Assembly (NCBI GenBank): GCA_024220525.1
Contig: JAMYWO010000028.1
Span: 22,575 to 48,585, forward strand
Source of the DNA: Cochliopodium minus
Taxonomy: Eukaryota; Discosea; Himatismenida; Cochliopodiidae
Length of the DNA stretch: 26,011 nucleotides
Direction of reading: 5' to 3'
Shown here piece by piece: positions 1 through 9,705 of the stretch. The notes below the pieces were generated by a model. That model was not told where the DNA came from and searched no databases. It saw only the letters and a list, made by a program, of their open reading frames with translations. Both the position numbers and the translations under genes were made by a program. Position 1 is the first letter of the stretch, and the number at the start of each line of letters is the position of its first letter.

Positions 1-32
1 TTTTTTTTTGTCTTATTTATTTTCTTTAAAAG

Positions 33-1133
33 GAATCGAGATTGGTTATTCTAAAAATGATAAATTATTCTTTCAAAGAACTTGAGGTGTTCTTGGCTCT
101 TAAAAAACAAATGGAATTTTTGCCCTCTTTAACGGAGGAAATAGGATACGCAGAAAAGTCTTTAGGTAAAAAAAATAATAATGAAAATAAATTAAAAAAA
201 TCAATTCAATTAAAAATGAATTAAATAAATTTTTTTTATTTCAAAAAAGATGACATATGTTCGAAAATAGAAAAAGTTGAAGAAATTTTCACCCAAAAAC
301 TTAAAGACAGACAAAAAAACAGATTTGAAAACTGGAACAACTCTATTTCCATTGAGGTTACTCAAGAAAGAGCTAACGCAGGAACTAGGCTTTACAACTT
401 GGAGAAATCTTTGATTGAAAAGAAGAGACTTGAGAATGAAAAGTCTGTTTTCAACCAAAACAAAATTTTGGAATCTTTTAAAAACACTTTTAATCAACAA
501 GTTGAGCAATACAAAAAATTTGGTTTGTTACCAAAGGAAAAAAAAGGTTAAAAAAAATATTTTCATCGGTTTTCTTAATGATTTTCTGAATTTTTATTTT
601 TATTATTACCTTTTTTTTTTTCCATTTATTCATATTTTATTTTTTTATTTTTTATTTTTTTTATTTTTATTTTTACCTTTTTTTTATTTTTTATTTAATA
701 TTTTATATTTAATTCATTGTTAATTTAGTTTATTGTTAATTTTTTTTGGCTTTTTTTTTTTCCAATTTTACTTTTTATTTAATGATTTTTATTGATTTTG
801 TTACTATTTAAATACCTTTTTTTTTTGGTTTTTATTATTTTAATGATTTTTTACTTTAACAATTTTTTATTGATTTATTTTAAATTTTTTTATTTTTTAG
901 AAAGACCCACTGTGGAAAGTGTTGATAATGTGGATGTTAGCGAAACATTGGTAGAGGAACAAGGAGAATTAGAAGATTTTCTTGCAAGTGAAGAAGAAGA
1001 GGACGAGGAAGAAGAGGACGAAGAAGAGGAAGAGGATGAGATCGAAACTGCCCAAAATATCGATCAAGACAAAAACAATCCTAATCAAGAGAATACAAAC
1101 AAACAAATTGACAAAAACGAAGAGAATAATTAA
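33..1133 (+). CDS. DTNBP1-like: Dysbindin-like protein, BLOC-1 subunit (5' part outside window)
   Basis: Three exons are visible: 33-165, 250-546 and 901-1133, phases 1 and 1, ending in TAA. An acceptor AG at 31-32 shows that the gene starts left of the window. The first two exons are predicted coiled coil. The segment with EFLPSLTEEIGYAEKSL and later VEQYKKFGLLP lines up, from memory, with the dysbindin coiled coil (LPALIADLE..., MEQYLSTGYL). The last exon starts with ERPTVESVDNVDV, the place where dysbindin has its conserved region after the coiled coil, then runs into a Glu/Asp stretch at about 990-1040 and an Asn/Gln-rich tail. In animals dysbindin is a cytosolic subunit of BLOC-1, which acts in cargo sorting from endosomes to lysosome-related organelles. 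Similarity is modest, so another coiled-coil protein remains possible. Confidence 0.65.
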
Positions 1134-1379
1134 AATGTTTATTATTTTTTTTTTTTTTTAATTTTAATTTTAAATATAAATTCACAATTATCCTTATTGT
1201 CTTGGTATGATAGATAACAATTGATTATTTACATTGATGTCCCAAGAAAAGAAAAAATATTTATTTTTAACTGAAAAATAAAATAAAAAAAATTGACATT
1301 ATCTTTTTTTGTGGTATCATATATCCAAATACACATTCATTTCACTCTAACACATCCTAAATCACAATAGTATATAAAA
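1134..1379. other. Intergenic spacer between two same-strand genes
   Basis: A 246-base AT-rich spacer lies between the dysbindin-like stop and the SEC23 start. It presumably holds the 3' end of one gene and the promoter of the next. A run of T directly follows the stop. TATATAAAA lies immediately before the ATG, too close to the start codon to be a convincing TATA box. Nothing else is recognisable. Confidence 0.5.
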
Positions 1380-4300
1380 ATGATTTCTCCATCCCTGAAG
1401 AATTTCCCATCAGAGCCCAATGTCAAAGACGAATGTTCCCTTCCATGGGGATTATCCATCCAACCATTCTCCAAACCCCAAGTGGAGATGAAAGAGCTGT
1501 TGAATTCGAATATAATCATCAGATGTAAGAAATGCTTCGCCTATATCAATCCCTACGTCAAATTCAAGGTAGATCTCAATAAACATGCCAAAGAATGGCT
1601 GTGTTGTTTTTGCAATACATTGAATGTTGCCCCTCCTCGCTATAAAAACGTGGCAGTTGAATCTGATAAATTGTTGGAGCTCAAAAATCCCTTTATAGAG
1701 TATGAATTTGTTGCTACTGGTAAGGAATATTTTAAATCATTGGTGACCTCATCACTATATATATTTTTATTTTTTTTAACTGAAAAACAATCTATATAAG
1801 AATATAAAATTTGATATCTTTGAATATAAAATCAAACAACTAAACAAATCAATTTTATAGATATTCAATAAAAACATTTTCGGAATAAAAAAGCAACTTT
1901 GATTATACATTTAATAAATTGATAGTTTTGAAAAAAAAAATTTTAAATGATACAAGAAGAATTAAAAAAAAAATTACAATAATACAAAGAATATAAAAAA
2001 ATGTAAAAAATAAAACAAATCCAAAAGGATCTTCATCTAAAATTCTATTGAAATTTTTTTTAAAAAAAAATTAAAAAAAATTCCAAACTCACAAAAAATT
2101 AAAAAAATATAGAAGGAGAAGAAGATCAATCATCAAACAAAGAAATGCCAATATTTGTGATGTTCGTAGATCTCACAGGCACGGAAGAATTTCTCGAATC
2201 AGTTAAAAACTCGATTTTAGCGGCATGGGAAGTGATCCCTCCCACTTCCTATTTCGGAATCATCACTTTCAGTGACAAGATCGGAGTTTTCGATTTGAAG
2301 AGTGAGAAGCCTCATGTAAAGTACATTTTTATTCCCAGTAACGATTCTTGTTCTTTGGGTATTGAGGAGATTTTTCCTTTTGAAAACATTTTTGTATTGG
2401 TATTTTAATTCTTTTTTATTATTTTTTTTTTTTGTTATTTTTTTTTTAATTGTTAATCTTTTAATAAAATATTTTAATTGTTTTATAAATTTGACAAAAA
2501 ATTTTATTAAATAGTGTTTATTTATTTTTTATTTCAAAAAATTTTATTGATTGAATATTTTAAAATTTATTTTTAATTTAATATAATTTTTAAAATATTT
2601 TTAATTTTAGAAATCAGAGTATGAATTAAATATTTTGGAAGCTATTGATTCTCTCACAGAGCTTAAAGAACAAAATAATACCACTGAAACTCCGAAGAGA
2701 GGTTTTGGGTCTGCAGTCCAAGCCATAATAGACTTCTTCGACCAATATGACGACTTAAACAACACCAAAGTCATCACCTTTTTGTCTGGAAATCCAAACT
2801 ATGGTTTAGGTAAATAAAAAATATTTTACTTTTTTTTTTTGATATTTTACATTGATTTATATTATTTTGAAATTATTTTTATTTTAGATTAGTTTATATG
2901 TTTTATTTTAAATCTTTATTTTTTTTATTTTACTTTTAATTATTTTTCTTAAAATTTATTTATATGTTTATTTTAATTATTTCTCTTAAAATTTGTTGGT
3001 ATTTTTTATTTATTTTATATGTTTTTATTTTTTAATTTTCCTTTTTATTTTTTTTTTAAAAAATTTTATTGATAATTATTTTTGATTTTAATTTTTATTG
3101 ATATTATTTTAGGAAAAGTGGAAGATACACCGCAAAACGTGAAGGACATAAACCCTAAAAATAATTTCTTCAGAGACCAGGCAATGAGAGCTCTGTATTC
3201 CCACGTCAGCTTTGACATGTTTGTATGTTGTGAGGGTTATTGCTCCCTTTCCACCATCAAATTTTTGACATTAAAGACTGGAGGGTAAAAAAAAAATTAA
3301 TTTAAAAAATAAAATAATTTAAAATAAAATAAAAAATAAATAAAAATAAAAGTAATAAAAGTAATATTAAAAAATAATATTAAAAATTCATATAATACAA
3401 ATTTTGAAATAAAATAAAAATAAAAAACAAAAAATTTGAAATAATACTAACAAAAATAAATAATAAAATAAAAAAAATAAAAAAAAATAAAATAATTTAA
3501 AATAAAATAAAAAATAAAAAATAAAAAATAAAATAAAAATAAAATAAAATAAAAATTAATCAAAATTTTGAAATAATACTAATAAAACGCAAAATAATTT
3601 AATTTAAAAAATAAAAAAATAATAAAAAAATAATAAAAAAATAAAAATTTTTTTAATTTCTTTAGATCATTGTATTACTATGACAGCATAAAAAATAGCA
3701 CGATGCCACAAGACGTGTTCAGATATTACAAAGGATGCCAGGCGTTCAACTGTTTGCTTCGCCTTAGAATGTCCAAAGAGTGCGCCGTTTCGGACAGTTA
3801 CGGAATAGAAACAGATCCCGTTCATGAGGGATTATTCCGTCTTGCTTCTTGTGATAGAAACAAAAACTTTTCTTTTGCTCTCAAATTCGAAACTCCAAGT
3901 GGTTTTCCTCAGTACAAAAATATTTTTTTTGTTTCTACCTTTTTTTATTTAACAAGAATATTTTTTATTATTTTTTATTACATTTCTTTTATTTTTAATT
4001 TTTTAATTTGATTTGAGTTCATCATAATATTTTATTTTTTATTACATAAAGTTTATTTAAAATTTCATTATTTTTGTTTAATCAATTTATTTTAACTAAT
4101 AAATTTTTGTTTAATCAATTTAATTTATTTAATAAATTTTGTTTATTTTCAACTAATAAATTGTAAATTTTTTATTTGATTATTTTATTTCTTTTTATTT
4201 ATTTGATTTTATTTAATCAACTTATTTTAATCAATTTTATTTTTTATCATTCATTTTGTTTTCATTTTAAAATATGAGTAAATTTATTTCATTTATTTAA

Positions 4301-6153
4301 TTTTTTATTTATTTTTCTTTTTTAAAAGAAACTCTGGTCCTTTTGTTCAGATGGCTTTTGTTTATAACTATTTCCCAGAAGAAGGAAGAATCGATCTAAA
4401 ATCAATGAGAAGAATCCTGAGAATCTCCACTGTAAAAATGGGTTTGGCAGGTAAAAAATAAAATAAAATAAAATAAAATGAAATAAAATAAAAAAATAAA
4501 AAATAAAAAATACATTAATAAAATAAAAAATAATAAATAAAAAAATCAAAAATAAAAAATAAAATAAAATAAAATAAAATAAATCAAAATAAAAAATAAT
4601 AAAATAAAAAAATGATAAAATAAAAAATAATAAAATAAAAAATAAATAAAATAAAAAATAAATAAAAAATTTTAATAAATAAAAAATAAAATAAAAAGTA
4701 ATAAAATAATACATTAATAAAAAAATGAAAAATAAAAAATAAAAAAATAAAAAATAATAAAATAAATAAAAAAAATAAAAAATAAAAAATTTTTTTAGTT
4801 TCTCCACAGTTGATATTTCCAAAGGTGGATGCTTATGCAACATTGGCTCTTCTTACACAACAAATCACTAGAGCGATTTTCGATGAGGGAGTGGAAGAAG
4901 CTCGAAATCTTCTCATTGAATGGATCACTCTGGTTCTTTCTAAATACAACTATGTTTTTGTTGGTGGAGTAATAAGTTATTTTTATTTATTTATTTTTGA
5001 TTTATTTTTATTCTTATTTTTCTTTTTAATATTTATTTTTTATTTTAGACATTATTTTATATTTTTTATTTTTTATTTTGATTATTGATTTTGTTTTCAT
5101 CTTTTTTATTTTTATTTCTTTTTTTTTATTTTTATTTTATTACTCTTTATTTTATATTGATATTTTTTATTTTTATTTTTATAATTATTTATGTTTAATT
5201 ATTTTTTATTTTTATTATATATTTGATTGATTTTATATCATATTTTTATTTTTCATATTTTTATTTTTTTAAAATTTTATTTTTTTTTAAAAAAAGAATT
5301 CACCAATACAAGACAAAAATACCCAACTGGACTTGTCATTTTCAAAATGTACCAACCTCAAAAACTTGTGTCGCTACGTTTTTGCACTCAGCAAAAATGT
5401 TTTGTTGGACATAGGTGGAGAAGGATTTGAAGCAGACAAATGGACTTATTTACAATGTATTTACAGCACTCTATCTCCTCCTTTATTAAGAACTGCTTTG
5501 TAATCAAAAACTTTTAAACTTTCTAATTTTTGTTAAATTTATTTTGATTTATTATATTTTATTTTTTTTTCAAATCTTTTTTTAACTTTCCAATTTTTTG
5601 TTTAATTTATTTTGATTTATTTTAATTGATTCTGTTTTATTTTATTTTCAAATCTTTTTTATATTTATTTTTAATTTTTATTTGATTTTTTTTATTCTTT
5701 AAATTTTACATTATTGATTTTAATTTTTTTTTAATTATTTATTAAAACAGATATCCCGACATGACAACTTTCGCATCACCAAACGCGATGCAACTGCAAC
5801 ACGTGCCCCTCTCGTCCTCCTCCCTCATCACCAACAACGACCGCCTAGTAATGATCGACGCCTTCATCATAATCATCATCTACTACGGCTCGGGAGCCAA
5901 CGAGAACGGATACGTCTTCCCCCCTGAGAAAAACACTCAACTCCATAATTTATTACAACAAACTAAAAATGATCGTCAGATTACTCCTCAGATCAGTTAT
6001 TTGAATGTTAATAATCCCTTGGATTATAAGTACTTTCAGATGTTTTTGGTGGAGGAGAAGGGTGTGGATGGTGATAGCATCAGTTATACTCAGTTTTTGG
6101 AGGATTTGAGTGTTCGTGTTAAGAAACAGTTGAGCAACCTGGGTCTTTTTTGA
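1380..6153 (+). CDS. SEC23: SEC23-family COPII coat GTPase-activating subunit, divergent
   Basis: Nine exons: 1380-1719, 2113-2399, 2611-2809, 3113-3284, 3666-3911, 4329-4450, 4799-4968, 5297-5499 and 5751-6153, giving 713 residues with every phase matching. SEC23 is the inner COPII coat subunit that activates Sar1 at ER exit sites. Residues 49-78 form the Sec23/24 zinc finger (CKKC...CCFC). The trunk follows (FVMFVDLTGTEEF, PPTSYFGIITFSDKIGVF). Later come a beta-sandwich, a helical part with LCRYVFALSKNVLL and a gelsolin-like end (YFQMFLVEEK, SYTQFLEDL). The proline-rich LPPTALVGLITF-type signature places it with Sec23 rather than Sec24. It is shorter than the about 765 residues of animal SEC23 and resembles the divergent plant Sec23-like group in the trunk. 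Family is sure; exact paralogue is not. Confidence 0.85.
3285..3665 (+). other. A-rich intron 4 of SEC23
   Basis: This 381-base intron has a GTAAAA donor and a TTTAG acceptor. It is built almost wholly of AAAAT/AAAATA units on the + strand, although neighbouring introns are T-rich on the same strand. No gene or structured element is visible inside it. Confidence 0.8.
3912..4328 (+). other. T-rich intron 5 of SEC23
   Basis: This 417-base intron has a GTACAA donor and ends AAAAG. It is made of TTTATTT-type sequence and several TTTAATCAATTTA-like units around 4075-4230, which look like a short degenerate repeat. No open frame of interest lies inside. Confidence 0.8.
4451..4798 (+). repeat. A-rich AAAAT repeat filling intron 6 of SEC23
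   Basis: This 348-base intron (GTAAAA...TTTTAG) consists of AAAAT and AAAATAA units in imperfect tandem, A-rich on the transcribed strand. The long open frame on the opposite strand here is an artefact of low complexity (Phe, Tyr, Leu and Ile only). Confidence 0.8.
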
Positions 6154-6390
6154 AAAACTAAAAAAAAAAAAACATCCAAAATAAATTATTTAAAAAAAAA
6201 GACTATAAATCTAAATGAAAAAAAAACAAAATAAACAAAAAAAGATTAACAAATGAAATTTAATAACATCTAAGGAAATTAAGTAAAAAAAAGATAAAGT
6301 TTTTCATAAAGAGTTCAAAAACCACTGAAAACAAATCAAATAATTTGAATGTAATAAAATCAAAAACAAATTCTTTTTAATTTTCGAAGT
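6154..6390. other. Spacer between convergent SEC23 and MIF genes
   Basis: A 237-base spacer lies between two stop codons facing each other. It is A-rich on the + strand. It must hold both 3' untranslated ends, and no gene is visible. Confidence 0.5.
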
Positions 6391-7209
6391 CTATTTTTGA
6401 TCGTCACTTGAAGTATCAATTACATTATTATTTTCATTATTTACATCATTATTTTCATTTGGAGAAAAAACTTTTTTAAATTTGTTGAAAGCGTTTTTAA
6501 GAGTACCCTCCTTTTGATATTGATCACCTTTTAAAAAAAAAAAATTAAGATAAAAATTAAATAAAGAAAAATAAAAAAAAATAAAATGAAGAATATTCAA
6601 AAATAAAAAAGTTTAATCTTTTTTTACTTTCACTATCATTATCAATAAAAGAATTTGGATTTGATCCATTACCTCCCTTTTCCAATATTTCGTAGAGTTG
6701 TACTCTGGTGATTCTCACACGTGATGCAGAGATTTGGAGCTTAGAACTGAGAAAGTCACAAATACAGTCTCTTAAATCCAAGTTTTGTGCTTTTTTAAAA
6801 TATCCTCCAAAACTCTTTTTTTTTATAAATTTTTTTTAAAATGATTTTAATTTGTTTGAAATCTAATTAATTGGATAATCCAATTTAATTTAATTATTTT
6901 TTTATAAATATTTTTTTTCTCTGAAATAATAATTAATAAATTTTTTTATTTTTACCCAAAAACAATGTGCTGCAGGTTCTGCAGATCCTCTGAATACAAT
7001 TGCAGTTTCTGTTTTCATTTCTATTAGCAATTGCTGTATATTTTAAATTAAGAAAGATTTATTGGGGATTTAACTATAGAGATGCTCAGATTTACCTCTT
7101 CAGGGAATTGAATAGCTTTGGATACTTTTTCTGATAATTTTAACATCAGTTCATTCAATTTTTCTTCACCCGGATTCTTTGTATTCGTTGTTATTGTGAG
7201 TGTTGCCAT
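6391..7209 (-). CDS. MIF-superfamily protein with C-terminal Asn-rich tail
   Basis: Four exons on the - strand: 7209-7096, 7033-6956, 6814-6628 and 6527-6391, ending TAG, 171 residues. The core is a macrophage migration inhibitory factor/tautomerase fold: MATLTITTNT at the N-terminus, then AIVFRGSAEPAA (animal FGGSSEP), SFGGYFKKAQN (animal HSIGKIGGAQN) and LQISASRVRI (animal LRISPDRVYI). Family members are usually about 115 residues and act as trimers. Here about 50 extra residues follow the core, rich in Asn, Asp and Ser. The residue after Met is Ala, not the catalytic Pro1. The CxxC of animal MIF is replaced by a single Cys in EPAAHC. Keto-enol tautomerase activity is therefore doubtful. 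The ATG at 7209 is chosen because MIF proteins begin directly at this strand; the upstream in-frame start is only TTG. Confidence 0.8.
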
Positions 7210-7385
7210 TGTATAAGTTTGATTTTGTGTTTTATTAAAATACAACTTTTTAAAGATTATGGAATGGGATTATATGGTCCTTATTATTAGTTATTTAGGC
7301 TAATTATCTTGGGAGAATAATTAGGTTTCAATTTTTTTTTAATAATAATAATTTCAAATCTTTGCTTCAAAATTCAAAGACAAAA

Positions 7386-8024
7386 ATGGCTCCTTTTGAT
7401 TGTCTCATTTTATTAATTTTATTAATTTTTTTTTTTTGTAAAAAAAAACTTGAAAAACATTTAAATATATCTTATCAAAAAAAGTATTTTCAAAATAGTT
7501 TGTTTTATGAAATTACTTTAAAAGAAAAGTTATGTAAATGTAAAAAAAACTTTGTCAAGTTTAACAATCAAAGGATAAGAAATCATAAAAATAAAAAAAA
7601 AATGAAATTTAGTATAATTCCTTTCCTTTTACAAAACCTTATTATTAAAATTCTGAACTTATTGTCCAATAATAAATTCAAAATTTTGGAAAGAGAAAAA
7701 TTGGAAAGAAAGAAAGAATTTTTGTTTTTCTTAAATTGGGTTTCAGAACTAAACGAAAGAGAAGTGGATAGATTAATGGAAGAATTGGAACCTGTTACTC
7801 CAAATCTGGGGAAAATTTTTTATGGAATTAAAATAAAAAGAGAACACTTGATCATTTGTGCAATTATTCATTTAAAAGGGATCAATCCAATTAAGAGACT
7901 GGCTTTCCATTTGAAAAATTGTGAAAAGAAACCTCCACTTAGAAAGGTGATCAAAATTGCAAATAAATTTTCATGTGAAGAACCATTCACTAGTTTTTTT
8001 ATAACTCTTTCTACGATTCAGTGA
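7386..8024 (+). CDS. Unrecognised Lys/Leu-rich protein, single exon
   Basis: An open frame from ATG 7386 (context AAAAATGGC) to TGA gives 212 residues with no intron needed. Residues about 5-18 are hydrophobic (Leu, Ile, Phe) and could be a signal anchor, or just translated T-rich sequence. The next 80 residues are Lys/Asn-rich. The last 100 look most protein-like, with KEFLFFLNWVSELNEREVDR and EELEPVTPNLGKIFYG, predicted mainly helical. I recognise no family. It starts 176 bases from the MIF gene and is divergent to it, so the two may share a promoter region. Lys codons are nearly all AAA/AAG runs, unlike the neighbouring well-conserved genes, so it may be a fast-evolving or lineage-specific gene, or a chance frame. 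Confidence 0.4.
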   Translation: MAPFDCLILLILLIFFFCKKKLEKHLNISYQKKYFQNSLFYEITLKEKLCKCKKNFVKFNNQRIRNHKNKKKMKFSIIPFLLQNLIIKILNLLSNNKFKILEREKLERKKEFLFFLNWVSELNEREVDRLMEELEPVTPNLGKIFYGIKIKREHLIICAIIHLKGINPIKRLAFHLKNCEKKPPLRKVIKIANKFSCEEPFTSFFITLSTIQ

Positions 8025-8115
8025 TTAAAAACAAGCAAATTTCAATCTTCTTTTTATCAATTGGGATAGCAATATCTCATTCAAAATTTATTTTATTTAG
8101 TTTGGTTTTTCTTTA

Positions 8116-8497
8116 TTAATAATTCTCTTCGATAGATTGTCTTATTTGATTCCCTGGTCTCAGATCTATAATGATCTCCACATCATTTTCCGCGAATTCC
8201 TCGATATCTGTGTAATAGGTATCTTCCTCTGCAAATTCCTCAAGCATTATCTTGGAGATGAGATAACCTGTTTTGAATTGAAATTTAATCTCAGATGATG
8301 AATTGATATCAAATGAATCTCCTTCCAAATTATCTCCCTTTTCATTTGCATACTGTTTTGCAAAAATGAGAATATCAAAAAAATTTATTTTCTTTTAAAA
8401 CATGAAGAAGATGAAAATTGCTTTTTACAATTGCCTTTGCTTTGATTTTATTTTTTCTTGAATTCTTCAATAAAATTGATTTTGCACGATTGGACAT
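8116..8497 (-). CDS. Small acidic hypothetical protein, two exons
   Basis: Exon 1 is 8497-8429 and exon 2 is 8352-8116, giving 101 residues. The start ATG at 8497 opens a basic segment (MSNRAKSILLKNSRKNKIK). The second exon is acidic, with FKTGYLISKIMLEEFAEED and DVEIIIDLRPGNQIRQSI. The donor at 8428 (GTAAAA) is preferred. A second in-frame donor at cat|gtttta would add nine residues. The acceptor is CAAAACAG. The basic start and acidic middle suggest a small nuclear or ribonucleoprotein-associated protein, but this is only composition. No family is recognised. Confidence 0.45.
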
Positions 8498-8764
8498 CGC
8501 TAATTTTTTTTTTTTTAAAGATTTTACAAAAATGTGATGACAAATTAATTTTTAAATTCTTCCAAAACATCTCTTTCATCAATTATATTGTTGTTTTCCT
8601 TTTTTGAATCAAAATAAAAAAAATTAATAAAATTTAATGAAATTTAATTAAAATAATAAAAAGGATAAATCGGTTGTTTTTCAAAACTTTTAAAGGTTGT
8701 TTTTTTTTTTGTTTTGTAAATAAAATAAAATAATTTTTTTGTTTTCTAAATTAATTAGATCAAC
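8498..8764. other. Spacer with a possible orphan exon end
   Basis: This 267-base AT-rich stretch separates the small acidic gene from the SEC24 exon, both on the - strand. Around 8548-8600 the - strand reads AAAAAAG, then 17 codons (with NNIIDERDVLEEF) and a stop. It looks like a terminal exon, but it has no upstream exon in reach. I see no promoter or RNA gene. Confidence 0.3.
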
Positions 8765-8989
8765 TTAGTTGCTAGTAGAAGTTTGGAGCTGCAACAAAAA
8801 TTGATGAAAAGAAATAGGAGGAGCACTGTTGGTCTTATCTTCGATGAGGAAATTTAAAAAATTGACAGTCAAAGGATCTCCCTCCCTGATGATGTAGAGT
8901 TTTTGGTAAGTTCTGTTTTCTTGGCGGAGGTTGTTGATGAAATCTTTGAGATGGGTGGAGTATTCATTTTCTAGTGTTGGGAGTCCTTC
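8765..8989 (-). pseudogene. SEC24: Orphan C-terminal exon of SEC24 (COPII cargo adaptor)
   Basis: On the - strand a strong acceptor (T-rich tract, then ACAACAG) at 8990 opens a 75-codon exon ending TAA at 8765. The reading has no internal ATG. It contains LPTLENEYSTHL, LYIIREGDPL, NFLIEDKT and ISFHQFLLQLQ. These are, in order, the hallmarks of the gelsolin-like C-terminus of SEC24 (IREGDP...FLVEDK...SY..FL). SEC24 carries the cargo sites of the COPII inner coat and partners SEC23. The remaining roughly 700 residues should lie upstream, to the right in this window, but that space holds a + strand gene and no SEC24 sequence on either strand. The exon itself shows no damage. It is either a relic left by a rearrangement, or the end of a real gene cut off by an assembly join in the adjacent repeat. 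Confidence 0.8.
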
Positions 8990-9054
8990 CTGTTGTAAAA
9001 ATAAATAAAAAAAAAAAAAATTTAAAAAAGAACAGATAAATTAAAAAAATTTAA

Positions 9055-9163
9055 AAATAAAAAATAAAAAATAAAAAATAAAAAATAAAAAATAAAAAAT
9101 AAAAAATAAAAAATAAAAAATTTGAAATAAAAAATTTGAAATAAAAAATTTGAAATAAAAAAT
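9055..9163. repeat. TAAAAAA tandem repeat plus 14-bp triplication
   Basis: From about 9055 to 9120 the + strand is TAAAAAA in tandem, around nine units. It is followed at 9121-9163 by three copies of TTTGAAATAAAAAA. The tract lies exactly between the SEC24 exon (ends 8989) and the first exon of the cyclic-nucleotide-binding gene (starts 9189). It is a likely place for slippage, recombination or assembly error. Confidence 0.85.
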
Positions 9164-9188
9164 AAAAAATAAAATTTTTGTTTGAAAG

Positions 9189-9674
9189 GCTTACATGCAA
9201 AAAGAATTTTCGAAGAAAAACAGTGTTTCAGATGAGGGTGTAATTTTGAACATGTTTCCTTATCACATTAGAAAGGAGATCATTCTCCACATGTACAAAG
9301 ACTTGATTCAAAACGTTCCTTTTTTCTCCACCAAAATACCTGGTTTGATTGGTAAATAAAAAAAATAAAAATAAAAAAAATAAAAAAAATAAAAAAAATA
9401 AAAAAAAATAACAAAATTAAAAAAATAAAAAAAAATAAAAAAAAATAAAAAAAATAAAAAAAATAAAATAAAAAAAATAAAATAAAAATAAAATAATTTC
9501 CAATAGAAAGCATGATTCCTTTTTTGAGAGAAATGACTTTTGAAGAGGGAGACAAGATAATAGAGGTAGGGGAGATTGTCAATGAAATTTTCTTCATTGT
9601 GAAAGGTAAAGTGGCCATGTTGGACGATAACAATGAGATAATTGAGTTGTTAGATAAGGGTAAAATGAATGAAA

Positions 9675-9705
<31 letters not shown>

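Noticed and set aside
4322-4843. Long - strand frame rich in Phe, Tyr, Ile and Leu
   Set aside because: It is the reverse reading of an A-rich intron of SEC23. Flanking conserved exons are on the + strand.
8548-8600. Possible - strand terminal exon with NNIIDERDVLEEF
   Set aside because: There is no upstream exon in the 160 bases before the next gene, and the length is too short to trust. It may be 3' untranslated sequence of the SEC24 tail.
8786-8972. A + strand frame opposite the SEC24 exon (NLVASRSLELQQKLMK, then RISLPDDVEFL before GTAAGT) that could be read as the missing upstream C-linker of the channel gene
   Set aside because: It is the codon-aligned complement of the SEC24 reading, has an in-frame stop in the middle, and the SEC24 signature on the other strand is far more specific.
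9170-9260. A - strand ATG frame (MFKITPSSETLFFF) ending at a good GTAAGC donor that might be the first exon before the SEC24 tail
   Set aside because: Its phase (2) does not fit the SEC24 exon (phase 0); joining them gives a stop after five codons.
9280-9633. - strand frame with Phe/Ile-rich middle
   Set aside because: It is a shadow of the cyclic-nucleotide-binding exons and an A-rich intron.
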